A stretch of 64,000 nucleotides of DNA, taken from the NCBI GenBank assembly GCA_964017235.1, contig OZ024935.1:6634001-6698000 (forward strand), written 5' to 3'. The notes under the pieces are model-generated. The model had not been told where the DNA came from, ran no database searches, and saw only the letters and a list, made by a program, of their open reading frames with translations. Below are positions 1 through 10,790 of this stretch, piece by piece (the first letter of the stretch is position 1; each line of letters begins with the position of its first letter). Both the position numbers and the translations under genes were made by a program. The DNA comes from Sabellastarte sp. h YS-2021. Lineage: Eukaryota > Annelida > Polychaeta > Sabellida > Sabellidae.

Positions 1-173
1 TAAGTTTTATAAGGCTGAAGATCAATAGTCAGGGCTAGTAGCCAACTGTCATGAACCGTATGTACTTTATCCCTTGAAATGAAGAAAAACCCCAATCTGT
101 GCCCCTGTCTGGTTGACCACAGTCAAACCAAAGAACCACCAACATTTTTTTGGAATACCAGGAACCCATCACT
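1..173. other. Left flank, unassigned
   Basis: This stretch does not align with the matching part of the LTR at 9544-9803. The left LTR copy therefore appears to be broken at about base 174, and this is either other DNA or a rearranged LTR start. I see no coding signal. Confidence 0.4.
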
Positions 174-800
174 GTCCAATGTTCACTAACACACAGATAT
201 ATGTATCCTGTTATCCTTTTGATATCGAATCACACAAAATGTCTGTATAGAGATAAACTGTTCTGTCTTCTCCAAGATATGGACAATGTCCAAAATGCTG
301 TAAATCCACTCTCTGATATATCAATGCACTGTATATAATAGGTCTTATCCAAAGTACAGCAAATCTATCCAGACATTGTAGAAAATTCACTCTAGCAAAA
401 GTTCACAACAACACAATTAGTTATATCCACTTGAATAACACAATAGCATTCCTTATAGCCAGCGAATACTAAGTTCATCTTTGGTCAGGTGTACAGTCCA
501 TATATATGGTTATGGCAAGGGCCAGAAGTTTACAGAAGCTTATAGAATGTTATAGATCTAACTTGAAACCTGTCACCAGATTCACCAAGGAAGTTCTAGA
601 GACTACTGGTAACTGGGTTTCCTCAAATCTACTAATATAATCACTGAGGTTATTAGAAGGATTTCCCCAGTCTATAAATAGATCAATAAACATCAGTACT
701 ACATAACACATAGTCAATAACAACCTTACTTTAAATGTTAATACACATATATAAAGCATAGATCAAACAATGAACAGACGCAGTGCCTATATATGTAACA
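174..800 (-). repeat. 3' LTR of Gmr1-like retrotransposon, truncated
   Basis: It is closely similar to 9804-10442, with small indels such as about 16 bases missing near 260. It ends in the same terminal string (tatatatgtaaca) as the other copy. On the coding (minus) strand the LTR begins TGTTACATATATAGG. The first approximately 260 bases of the other copy have no counterpart here, so this copy is broken on its left side. Since the internal genes read on the minus strand, this is the 3' LTR. Confidence 0.8.
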
Positions 801-812
801 CCTACCCCTTAA
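801..812 (-). other. Polypurine tract
   Basis: Directly inside the 3' LTR the minus strand reads TTAAGGGGTAGG, followed by the LTR start TGTTACA. A purine run touching the 3' LTR is the usual plus-strand priming site of LTR elements. Confidence 0.6.
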
Positions 813-1249
813 AGAATAATTTTGAAAGCCAAGGGATTACAAAATTTTACAATAAATATACAAATACACAGGTAATAACTTTCCACAAAGACATATTTAT
901 CTAAATATCCTTTATACACTTACTAATTACAAGTATACAAATTACACATTAAATACAGTTTCTGGACAGGGTGAATGTTTGGACGCCATATTTTATTTAA
1001 CAAGTCACATTTATACACTGAATTCCTTATATGAACAGTGGTTCAGTTAATAGCCATCATAAGCTATTTTATACCTCTTTCGAAGTATAGCTTTGCCATA
1101 TTGAATTGACATATTTCAGTCAACTGTCCACCATCACAGTCTTTAAAAGTCCAATGGAGAGTTTCTACTCTCTTTACCACTAGGTATGACCCTAGATTTC
1201 TGGCTGGCAGTTTTTTCATTTGGCCAAGTGATGACATTAAACCTTACCT

Positions 1250-2269
1250 CATGGATTGAAAACACAGTTTTGTGATTTTCTATCATAAATCATCTTCATT
1301 TTTGATTGAGAATCTTTCAAAATTTGTTGCACAAGCTCACAAGCTTTTCTCAACTTATTTCTGAACTGTGATCTAACAGATTTAGGCTCTCAGTGTTCTC
1401 AGATAACCCATTTTCTTTCAACAGCTTGAGAGGACCACAGACTGAATGGTCAAAGACCAACTCAAAGGGACTAAAGCCTAAAGGCTCTTGAACCAACTCC
1501 CTAACTGCAAACAATAACAAGCTGATACCTTCATCCCAGTCTCTTTCATTGTCTAAACAGTATGTCCTAATTATATTCTTCAAAGTCGAATGGAACCTTT
1601 CAAGTGCACCTTGTGATTCTGGGTGATACACACTAGATTAGATCTGTTTGTCACCTGAAAAACAACCCGTTGAAATAATCCTGACATAAAATTTGACCCT
1701 TGATCTGATTGGATCTCTTTTGGTAAGCTCACTAAAGAAATTGACCAGAGCTTTTTAGATTTTGGGAGCTGTTATGTTGGTCAAAGGTATGGCTTCTTAA
1801 AGTCTGGTTGAGGCACACACAATGGTCAAAAGATATTGGTTTCTGGATTAATTTTTGGTAGGCTGCCTGCACAGTCAATTATCACTTTGCTGAATGGTTC
1901 CTCAAATGCTGGAATAGGTTTAAGAGGAGCTACAGTAATCTTTTGGTTTGTTTTCCCTACCATTTGACAAATGTGACAAGTCTTGCAAAATTCTGCCACA
2001 CAGAGTCGAATTTGAGGGCAATAAAAATGTTTGGTTATCTTTCTCTAAGTATTGTTGATGCCTAAATGGCCATCCGTTGGAGACTCATGAGCCAATTTTA
2101 ATATCTCACTTTGGTACACCTTTGGTACAACAATCTGGTTTACTAATGACCATTCCTCAGATGCAGGGACATTTAATGGCCTCCACTTGCGCATAAGCAC
2201 ACCATTTCTGACATAATAGCCTACAGAGACCTTATCTAGCTCTACTGGTGGCAAAATTAACTTGAACAA
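1250..2269 (-). pseudogene. Integrase of the Gmr1-like element (DDE core intact by motif, frames broken)
   Basis: The integrase joins the element cDNA to host DNA. Read downward from 2269, an N-terminal zinc domain comes first: a His pair in HESPTDGHLGI (about 2065-2100) and Cys pair CKTCHIC (about 1980). The catalytic core follows: first Asp in VIIDCAG (about 1880), second Asp in IQSDQGSNF (about 1700) and Glu in GALERFHS (about 1590). The C-terminal part contains QSKMKMIYDRK (about 1300). All three acidic catalytic residues are visible, but stops and frameshifts (for example at 1349, 1631 and 2044) break the frame. Family resemblance is to the Gmr1/Barthez lineage of gypsy integrases. Confidence 0.85.
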
Positions 2270-2455
2270 AGGGACTAACTAGGGGTTATTTTCCTTCTCT
2301 GAAATCAATTTTGACTTTGAAAGTGATACATCTGAACTTTCTATTGTGTCTTGATTCTCAGAATCTATCCCAGCCTTAGTATCACTATAATTCTGCACAT
2401 CATGGACATAGTTGTTCAAGAATGTGTCTGACAAATCAACTAAGACATCTGCAGA

Positions 2456-3127
2456 TTATTTACAATCTTTTGATTCTTCTTGGGCTTTCTTAGACATAAC
2501 TCGAGTCACAGCACAGGAAGGAAAAATACCAGGAATAACCTCTTCTAATTTCTCAGTGCTAACCAAAGTGATCGGCTTAGAAGTAACCTTAGGATCAGCA
2601 ACCACCTTTCCACCTACCAAATCTTTTTCCAATAACAAAGATACCCCCTTAATGGGTAAAGTGGGCCTAGTACCCACAAAAACAGAACCAATAACTAAGT
2701 CTGATACTAAATTGACCTTATGTAAGTGAACGTTCACACTGCCTCCTCCAATACCTTGAGCAATAACACTCTCACCAGTAGAAGTGCTTACACCCAATGG
2801 AAATACACCTTCTAAAAGCAAAGACTGTGTAGCCCCAGAGTCTCTCAATATCTTAATGGGAACTTCACTGTAACTACTTTCTAAGTATACAAAACCCTCA
2901 GACACAAAAGGTTTGTACTCTTCCCTAATAATCTCAGACTTGTCAAAACCAATACTAGTTTCTGTTCTATTGAAATTTGAACGCCAGTTAGATTTGCTAG
3001 ACACAAAGAGTGTTGCCTCCTTTTCTCTTCTCTTTTGTAAGAGCCAACGGTCAGACATAACATGCCCAGGCTTTTTACAATGATGGCACACAGAAGCAAA
3101 GGACCTGGGTTTCCAAAATTTACTCAT
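2456..3127 (-). pseudogene. Gag zinc knuckle and retropepsin-like protease
   Basis: This is an open frame of 223 codons on the minus strand. It begins with a CCHC-type knuckle, CHHCKKPGHVMSD, whose last Cys is replaced by Trp, so metal binding is likely lost. A pepsin-like protease follows with the active-site motif RDSGATQS (Asp-Ser-Gly) and a downstream hydrophobic strand. It ends with the stretch AVTRVMSKK that precedes integrase in this lineage. The protease would cut the Gag-Pol polyprotein. The frame stops just before an acidic linker (2280-2455) leading to integrase, with no RT domain between. Confidence 0.8.
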
Positions 3128-3559
3128 AGTCTGATTTGAGGTTTGATCCTTATCTGAATTCTTTTCTGGAGCTACATTCTCAGAGTTCTTTCCTATTTCA
3201 GGATAAGACGTCTTGGTGGAACTAAAGGATTTACTCTTACTTGTGAGTTAGTGCATAGTCATCAGCATAAGCTGCTGCTTTTACTAAATTTTCAACTTTC
3301 TGTTCATTTAAATAGGTTTTAATGTTATCACGAACACACCTTTTGAACTCTTCAATCAAAATGACTTACCTGAGTTTTTCAAAATCTGTACCTACTTCCC
3401 TAGAGTTACATCATCTGTCTAAGTACACTTCTTTCTAATGGGCAAATTCAACATGAGTTTGACTTTCTTGTTTCCTATCATCTCTTAATTTTTGAGGATA
3501 TGCTTCTGGAACCAACTCATATGCTTTCAAAATAGCATTTTTGACACAGTTATAGGCCA
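3128..3559 (-). pseudogene. Gag C-terminal half (SCAN-like region)
   Basis: The minus-strand translation contains NAILKAYELVPEAYPQKLR (around 3480-3540) and later RDNIKTYLNEQKVENLVKAA (around 3290-3350), broken by stops. The first motif is typical of the helical capsid C-terminal domain of Gmr1-like Gag proteins. The vertebrate SCAN domain is reported to derive from that domain. It continues the gag reading at 8809-9471, cut apart by the LINE inserted after base 3570. Confidence 0.75.
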
Positions 3560-3570
3560 CACATTCAGAA
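3560..3570. repeat. Target site duplication of nested LINE, left copy
   Basis: The 11 bases CACATTCAGAA occur here and again at 8798-8808. They bracket the LINE exactly, and gag reading resumes across them. Confidence 0.85.
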
Positions 3571-3839
3571 TCTTTTTATTCATAGTTTTTGTACATAGAA
3601 CCAATCCAACAATAGATAACAATTTCCAAGTGAACAGGAAAGAGGATCAAAGGTTATGTAACATATGATGGTATACAACTCACTCTCAGAAAAAGGCATA
3701 CTAGTATATGTAGTCTTATGTGATAAACATAAGGATAATACATCTAAGGAAACACAAAAAACACATATATACACAAAAAGATAATTACATAAATACTTTT
3801 AGCTGCACCAAAAAAGGGTCTACAGATTTAATTTAATTT

Positions 3840-6800
3840 TTCATGTAAAAAGAGATTGAATGCTTCCCCAGTTTCTGATAATATAAAGTCTGTATGTTTA
3901 TCTTTCAATTTTGAGGCATATTCATGGTTTAAATAAATTTCCTTTACATAGTTTCCAAAGTATGTTGTGATAATTGTCCATTAGATCTTGAAGCTTTGAA
4001 AATAAAAATTGTTGCACCAAGAAATATAAGATTGATTAAACTTTTTTTGCTTTTGGTGCCAAGGATTCCAAAATTAATATCAGATGGGTTGATATTCAAA
4101 TCTTCTCTTTCAGATCTGTCCAGAAACTTTTAACAAAATTACACTCAATGAAAAGATGAGCAATGCTTTCAGTTTCTTTTTGCAGAGATTGCATTTTTAA
4201 TTTACTTTTTGTTTTATCTTTATAAGGTACTTGTTTGTCCCCAGGATTCTATTTAAAAGTCTATATTGAAACCACACCAGATCATTGTCCTCAACAGTCT
4301 TAAAGCAGTTTCGATAGATAGATTTCCACTGTTTCTCTATTATTTTTGTCTTTAAAGCTTGCTCCCAGTAGGAGTAATACGAAGTCAGTTTTTTTATATC
4401 TCAGTAGTATTTCATTCTGACTGTGATAAATTGGTTTCATATGATTTTGATCATTTATATTACTACAAAAAGTTTTTATAGACCTTATAACCCTGTGGTA
4501 TTCGAGAATGTTAGTTTTAACATTATAAATAGTGTTCAAGCTATTGAGATAATACCAGCTTTATACCATTTGGGGCAGTAGAGATAATGGTTTGACAGTT
4601 AAGTATTATACCAGATGGGTAATGACCAATCCTTTTTGTGATTGCCTAGTCCCTCTATAAGAGCACTCCAACTATCTAAAATTTCTTTCCAGAACTTATT
4701 GTCTATTTTTCTAGCTATTGTTTTTGAGTAATTTGATCCAAGTAGAATTACCTGGTCACAGGGGCAAATGGAAGTTCTTGCTAGCTTATCCCATGGAGCC
4801 TCTGGATTTTGATAAAGGTGGCGTAACCAAGTTATTTTAAGAGCTGGGGCAAAATTATGTAAATTGAGCATATTCAGTCCACCATCTAAGTACTTTTTTG
4901 TCAATATCTTCTGTTTTATTTTGTCCGGTTTACCCTTCCAGATGAACTTAAAAAACGTTTTTTACCAATTCATATAAGCTTAGTTTTGTCAGTGTTTATC
5001 TACAATCCAGACATTGAACCAAAAGTTTTTAAGAGACTTAGAGCATTCCTTACTTCCGTTTAAGGTTAGAGTTGTGTCATCTGCATATTGGGAAATTTTA
5101 TATTCTGTTTTATTGATAAAAATACCTTTTATCGATGAATCATTATTTATTAATAAATACATTACTTGGGCACAGAGTAAGAATAGATAAGGTGCTATTG
5201 GATCTCCTTGCCTACAACCATGGCCAATTGTGAAGAAATCTGAAAGTGTTCCACATTGGAGCACAGCTGCCCTAACATTTGAGTTAAGGACCTTTATCTA
5301 CTTACAAAAGCTTTCTTTAAAGCTAAAAAATTTGAGTGTGGCTTGAAGAAATGACCAGGAGACAGAGTCAAAGGCTTTTGGAAAATCAATACACATTAGT
5401 CAGCCTGGGATTTTTTTTTGTATATGTGTAATGCATTAGATCATATATCAATCGAGTATTTTAACCAATGCACCTTCCCGTCATGAAACCAGACTGAGTG
5501 TTTGATATTAGTTTATTTGAGCCTGGTCATAATCTCAAAGCCAAAGCCAATGAAGCAATTTTGTAAATGACAGATAGCAAAGAGATTGGTCTCCAATTCT
5601 TTAAAAAAGGTCTTGCCTTATCACCTTTAGGTAAACCTGTTATTACACATTGTCTGGGACATAGACAACTCACCAGATTCAAAACTACAGTTTAAAGCCC
5701 TCAACACAAAATATTTCGACTTTCTCCAAAAGACCTTGAAAAATTTGGCTGAAAAGCCATCTATACCTTTTTAATTTTTCATAAATTTTAATGCTGCTCT
5801 AATTTCACCTAAAGTTAGAATTCCTTCTAACTTATTTGATTCTTGCTCAGTTAGAGTGTTCAAATCTATCAAAGATGACATCTTTGATAGGTTATAATAA
5901 CAAAGATTATGATCTTTATTCTCAAACAGGTGAGAATAAAAACTTAATTTCTGCTAAAATTTCTTTCTGACTTGTCAAGACCGTGCCAGATACAGTTGCA
6001 ATTTTTCTGACTGTTTTTTCAGTGTAGAAGTGTTTCTCCAAAGAACTGGGGTATTTAGATGGTTTTCCCCATCATTCAGCCATTGGTCTCTAGATCAGAT
6101 CATAACACCCTTGATTTTTTTCATTACGAATATTCTTAAGCTCCTTTTTTCGCATCTAATTTATATTGATCAATTTGTTCAAGTTTTTCTCCATGTTTTC
6201 AATTTCATTTTTTAGGTTTTGTTCCTTTTCACAAGACTGTCTTTTCAATTTTGAAGCATATTTCATGGTTTCTCCTATGATTTGAAGCAATAGCAGCTCT
6301 AAAAAGCACTTTTGGAAATTGTAACATTAATGGTAGAATCATTTAGTTTACTGAGGAATATCAGATGGTACACGGGTAAGGCATAATTTAGCTTTTCCCT
6401 GTCTATAACATAATTAATTGCAATCAGATGATCTTTACTTTTAGCAAACAGCAATAGAATTTTCATTAACCTCTACCCCGTTGAAAATTACAGAAGGTTA
6501 AAACAAGTTCCAAGATAGAGTGATCAGATCTATATCCTGATTTTATCTAGCATCTGTTAACTAGTTCCAAGAGAGGACCAGATATTAAAAAGTAATCTAA
6601 TCTTGCATGTCTTCTAGGATTTTTTCTGTGCCAGGTATATCAACGTGTGTTCTTGTTAAAAATTCGGAAGGTATCCTCATATTCATCATGTCTAATAGAT
6701 ATCTCTAGCATTGGGGTTATTAATATTTCTATAGTTGTATGTGTCCTTCTCTGGGTCCAAAACAAGATTAAGATCCCCACAAATAATACAATATTCATAA

Positions 6801-7260
6801 GAAGAATCTTCTATGTTGCCTTTCACAAATTCAAAAAATTGTGGTGAATCATTATTTGGTGCACTTTGACTAATTTGATATAGATATCACTCATTGTTAA
6901 AAGTATTGATATGAAATTCCCAATTTCATCCTTCTCAATTACTGAGAATATTATAGTCAATTTTTTTGCCAATTAAGATTGCCACCTGCTTGAGTTTGTT
7001 CTAGAGCCATGTATGAAGCATTCACCAGCCCATAGTTTTTTTATTGATTTTAAGTCTTCATTAACCCAATGTGTGTCCTTTAGACAAGAATGTCTGAATT
7101 CTGTTCAGTTAGATAGTTTAAAACATCTGTAAATTTTTAAGATCTCTTAACCCCTGACAGCCACACATTTTAGATTTGCAGAAAACATTGATCAAAAAGA
7201 AGTAACAGTAACCATTTTTTAAAGAAACATGAGATATTCGAGAAAAGAGACTGTGGAAAA
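3840..7260 (-). pseudogene. LINE ORF2 remnant: APE endonuclease and reverse transcriptase
   Basis: The start of ORF2 is visible near 7160 as CGCQGLRDLKN, matching the N-terminus of L1/Tx1-type endonucleases. Endonuclease motifs follow (ICGDLNLVLDPEKDTY near 6760). The RT palm lies at 4989-5264 with GCRQGDPIAPYLFLLC and the catalytic box QYADDTTL. The thumb region is at 4599-4904 (NKFWKEILDSWSALIEG) and the C-terminal domain below 4540. Many stops and frameshifts are present. ORF2 would nick target DNA and copy the element RNA into it. The protein closely resembles the copies at 51001-54435 and 54860-58040. Confidence 0.85.
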
Positions 7261-7311
7261 TATTACCCCCCACCCCCCCAAAAAAAGAAAAAGATAAAAA
7301 AGCTTAGTTTA

Positions 7312-8420
7312 GAAACCAGAAATGATAATACTATAGCAAAATATTTGGAAATACACAGATTTTTCTTTTAGTTTATTATCTGGCAACATTTAGCCCAGAC
7401 ACAATAGATCACACATTGCTCATTAACTAAATAACAGTTAGTTAGATTAATTCTCAGCACCTAAACTCAAGGACAGGTTTACTTAAATGACAACTGATAC
7501 AGTTACACAGTTGAACCATAGCATCAAAAAGTTGCATGTTTGATAAGAGAACTTCTCATTTCTTGATCAGGTGGGATTTGGTTCAGACCAAATAGAGCTC
7601 ACAGAAGTGTTCAGTTTAGAAACCAAAAATGATAATACTATAGCAAAATATTTGGAAATACACAATTTTCTCTTTTAGTTTATTATCTGGCAACATTTAG
7701 CCCAGACAAAATAGATTACACATTGCTCATTAACTAAATTACAGTTAGTTAGATTAATTCTCAGCACCTAAACTCAAGGACAGGTTTACTTAAATGACGA
7801 CTGATACAGTTATACAGTTGAAACATAGCATCAAGAAGTTGCATGTTTGATAAGAGAACTTCTCATTTCGATCATATTGAAGTTACATTGATTTGCTCAT
7901 TGACTAAATGATAGCTGTTAGGTGTAGTTCGGAACATCTGAACTCGATGACAGGTTTGCTTATGTGATAATTAACAAAGTTACTCCAATGAAACATAACA
8001 TCAAGAAGTTGTCTCATGTTAAATAAAGAGCATCTCATTACAATCGTGTTGAAGTTAAGATCGATTTATATTTGACTAAATGGCAGTATGTAGGTGTAAT
8101 TTTCACCATTCGAACTCATTGACAGGTTTACTTAAATGTTGGCTGACAAAGTTGCTCAGCTAACCCATAGCATCAATAAACTGATGCACCTTGAATAAAA
8201 GAAAAATTCACTTTAATACCGAAGGTACAATAAACTTGCTCATTCACTAAACAACAAACAATTAAATTTAATGTTAAACACCTTGACTCATTTAAGTGGT
8301 GACTGACAATGTTATTTGGATAAACCATAACGTCAAGCAGATGTCTCATGTTGAATAAAAGACCAATTCATTTCAATCGTGTTGAAGTTAAAATTAATTA
8401 ATAATTGATTAAATGGCAGA
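7312..8420 (-). repeat. Tandem monomers in LINE 5' region, period near 170 bp
   Basis: The 306 bases from 7312 to 7617 are repeated almost perfectly from 7618 to about 7870. Diverged monomers follow with the anchor TTGCTCATT.ACTAAA near 7415, 7723, 7893, 8065, 8233 and 8398, a spacing of 165-172 bases after the first pair. They lie upstream of ORF2 inside the LINE boundaries, so they are its 5' UTR rather than a host satellite. In mouse L1, comparable monomers act as promoters; that role here is inference. Confidence 0.8.
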
Positions 8421-8439
8421 ATGTAGGTGTCACTCTGAC

Positions 8440-8797
8440 ACTGGATAAGCTATATCTCAGAGAAATGTCATAACTCAGAATATCAGCAGGTAGCATTTTA
8501 CAGTTAGCTTTGGGGCTAATGGCTTATTCATTGACTGAAAGATAGAGCAACTTCAATTACCACCCATTTAGACATGAAGCTACATCTCTGAGAAATGCCA
8601 TAACACAGAACGCAACATTTGTCATAAGATCAATTGTTGTATAAATCACACTTGATTTCATAAACTTTCAAATGATTTATTCATTGACTGAAAGATAGGA
8701 CAACTACATTTACCACACATTTAGATGGGAAGCTATATATCTGAGAAATGCCATAACACAGAACAATTGTCATACGATCATGAATGCATCAGATAAT
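8440..8797 (-). repeat. Second tandem repeat at LINE 5' end
   Basis: A motif around CTGAGAAATGCCATAACACAG recurs near 8454, 8586 and 8740, and CATTGACTGAAAGATAG recurs near 8530 and 8675. The spacing is about 130-155 bases. It occupies the outermost 5' end of the LINE, up to the target duplication. Confidence 0.7.
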
Positions 8798-8808
8798 CAC
8801 ATTCAGAA
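8798..8808. repeat. Target site duplication of nested LINE, right copy
   Basis: CACATTCAGAA matches 3560-3570 exactly. Confidence 0.85.
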
Positions 8809-9471
8809 ATTGGAAAAGTTATATATGCCTCTTGGGCTTTCCCCTTCAAAACACTTTGCAGAAATAAAAGCCACTAGTCTGTGGGCCATTTGAAATTTTG
8901 AGCTACTCTTTCAAAGTGTTGAAAGTACCTATCAACTTCTGATTTATTGAAAGGTGGTACCAGTCGCACGTTTTTACCCTAATCAAATTTGGTAGCAATG
9001 GACTCTTAATGAGCACTTCTATGGGCATTGAGTTCTAAAGCTCTCGTTTCTCGTTCATGTTTAAGTGCAAACTCTTCTTTTCGGTGCTGAGCCTCAACCT
9101 CTTCCTTTTGTTGTTGAGCTTCAAGCTTTTCTTTTCATTGTTGAGCTTCCAGCTCTCTTTCTCTAGCTTCAAATTCTCTAAGTTTTAGTTCTCTTTCTAA
9201 TAGCCAGTTCTCAGATTGCCCAGAAGATTCCATTGGTAGAGGTTTATACACTTCTAAACAACTATCAGGTAAAACGTCTTCATCAACTAACTGTTCACCA
9301 ATAAGTCTTTTAAGTTCATGTTTACATATTGACCTTTTCACCTCTAACTGTAACTCTTGTGCTATCTGCATTTACATATCTTTTTTAAAAGTTTCTAGAA
9401 CTTCCATAGATGGTAATTGTCCAAACTCTTTAGCAATAGCCATTTTGAGCACTGTTGACTGTATCAAATTG
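8809..9471 (-). pseudogene. Gag N-terminal half of the Gmr1-like element
   Basis: On the minus strand the reading starts near 9440 (MAIAKEFGQLPS) and continues through 9371-9135, a charged, Glu/Arg-rich coiled-coil-like stretch (LERELKLREFEARERELEAQ). It then shows VRLVPPFNKSEVDRYFQHFE, WPTD and VLKGKAQEAY down to about 8825. The last part is the start of the SCAN-like capsid domain. It resumes at 3559 on the far side of the LINE. Several stops interrupt it. Confidence 0.75.
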
Positions 9472-9518
9472 TCAAATCAAATGAATTTTCAAAATCAATA
9501 ACTGAATCAAATAGTTGG

Positions 9519-9536
9519 ATCCCAGACAAGCCCCCA
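9519..9536 (-). other. Primer binding site, tRNA-Pro type
   Basis: The minus strand reads TGGGGGCTTGTCTGGGAT, seven bases inside the 5' LTR. It differs at two of 18 positions from the tRNA-Pro primer site known in gammaretroviruses (TGGGGGCTCGTCCGGGAT). Primer sites lie next to the 5' LTR, which confirms the element's minus orientation. Confidence 0.75.
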
Positions 9537-9543
9537 ATTTTCC

Positions 9544-10442
9544 TGTTATGGTAACATGGCAAGCAGGATAACAGTTACGAGAGCTGTATTTAAGTTGCAA
9601 CAGGAAAAGACAATAACTTTAACTAACAAATTTATTTATCAATTAAAATAATGATTACAGTCAACTCATATGTTCACAATAGTATATACATTGATGTAAT
9701 AATGAAACATGTTTGACCTGAGCAATGTAACTGACAGCTGAGTTTGTCAATTATATCCAGTAATCTGTCCTGTGACGTGTCCTGTGATCTGTCCTGTGAT
9801 CCGACCAATGTTCACTGACACACTGATATCTGTATCCTGTTATCCTTTTGATATCCAATCACACAAAATGTCTGTATAGAGATATTCAGAGAGTTTGCAC
9901 AACTATACTGTCTGCTCCAAGATATGGACAATGTCCAAAGTGCTGTAAATCCACTGTCTGATATATCAAGGCACTGTATATAATAAGTATTATCCAAAGT
10001 ACAGCAAATCTATCCAGACACTATAGAAAGTTCACTCCAGCAAAAGCTCAAAACAACACAAGCAACTATGTCCACTTGAATATTATATTCCAAGACACAA
10101 TAGCTTTCCTTATAGCCAGCAAATACTAAGTTCATCTTTAGTCAGGTGTACAGTCCTTATATATGGTTATGGCAAGGGCCAGAAGAAGCTTACAGAATGA
10201 TATAGAACTAACTTGAAAGAAACATCTGTCACCAGATTCAACAAGGAAGTTCTAGAGACTACTGGTAATTGGGTTTCCCCAAGTCAATTATAAAAAATCA
10301 CTAAGGTTGCCCAGTTTATAAATAGATCAATAAACATCAGTACTACATAACACAGCCAATTACTCCCTTACTTTAAATGTTAATACATATATATAAAGCT
10401 TAGATCAAACAATGCACAGACACAGTGCCTATATATGTAACA
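9544..10442 (-). repeat. 5' LTR of Gmr1-like retrotransposon
   Basis: The LTR is 899 bases and is bounded by TGTTA..TAACA on the + strand, so TG..CA termini hold on the coding strand. The outer part, 9804-10442, matches 174-800. On the coding strand an A/T-rich TATA-like stretch (TATATATATG near 10388) lies shortly inside the start. The primer site adjoins the inner end. Confidence 0.8.
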
Positions 10443-10790
10443 ACCTGGTTAATAGTCATCTTGACAATTATGATTCTCTGTTTAGATGTTTGCTATGTTT
10501 TAATTAGCACAGGTTGCAGGGTATTATGAATAATATTACACATATGGTCACAAATCGTAGAAAGTCAGCTCATGTAAAATCCATCCTAAATTGACTTGAC
10601 TGGCTGCCTGTCACTTACTGCTGGATGTTTATAACCACATCATTGGTTTACAAATTTCTTCGCAGTAGTTCTCCAAGATATTTTGGACTGTCTTTGTTGT
10701 TTGAAATGTGGCATGTCATACCCCAAGATGTACAGTCCTTTTTCCAAGATATGGCACTTACGACAAAATTTGTAATCATGGGCGTCAGCT
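10443..10790 (+). mobile_element. CR1/L2-type LINE fragment (C-terminal)
   Basis: The + strand translation, with stops, includes SAHVKSILN, LDWLPVTYCWMF and VYKFLRSSSPRYFG. This matches the region after the RT thumb in CR1/L2-type LINEs (HVTPVL..LHWLPV pattern). It directly abuts the LTR at 10442. Only about 350 bases are recognisable. Confidence 0.55.

Larger units (their letters stand above)
3571..8797 (-). mobile_element. Nested L1/Tx1-type LINE, near full length, decayed
   Basis: This is an insertion of 5227 bases in the gag of the gypsy element, bounded by 11-bp duplications. On the minus strand it runs from a 5' region of tandem monomers (8797-7312), through an ORF2 remnant with endonuclease and reverse transcriptase (about 7250-3840), to a 3' tail (3571-3839). 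No separate ORF1 is recognisable between the monomers and ORF2. It must be younger than the gypsy element. Confidence 0.85.
174..10442 (-). mobile_element. Gmr1-like Ty3/gypsy LTR retrotransposon, broken and with a nested LINE
   Basis: Reading the minus strand from 10442 down, the order is 5' LTR, tRNA-Pro-type primer site, gag, zinc knuckle, aspartic protease, integrase, polypurine tract, 3' LTR. There is no reverse transcriptase between protease and integrase. This order is known for Gmr1-like elements, where integrase precedes RT (Ty1/copia-like order). Here RT and RNase H should lie between integrase and the 3' LTR, but only about 450 bases remain there, so they appear to be deleted. The gag is split by a LINE at 3571-8797. 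Stops and frameshifts occur throughout, so the copy is dead. Confidence 0.8.

Noticed and set aside
2412-2729. 105-codon + frame opposite the protease
   Set aside because: It lies antisense to the recognisable protease frame on the minus strand and shows no motif of its own.
7312-8797. Possible CRISPR-like or satellite array
   Set aside because: Period near 170 bases without short conserved repeats and unique spacers, and confined to a LINE with target duplications; it is a LINE 5' region.
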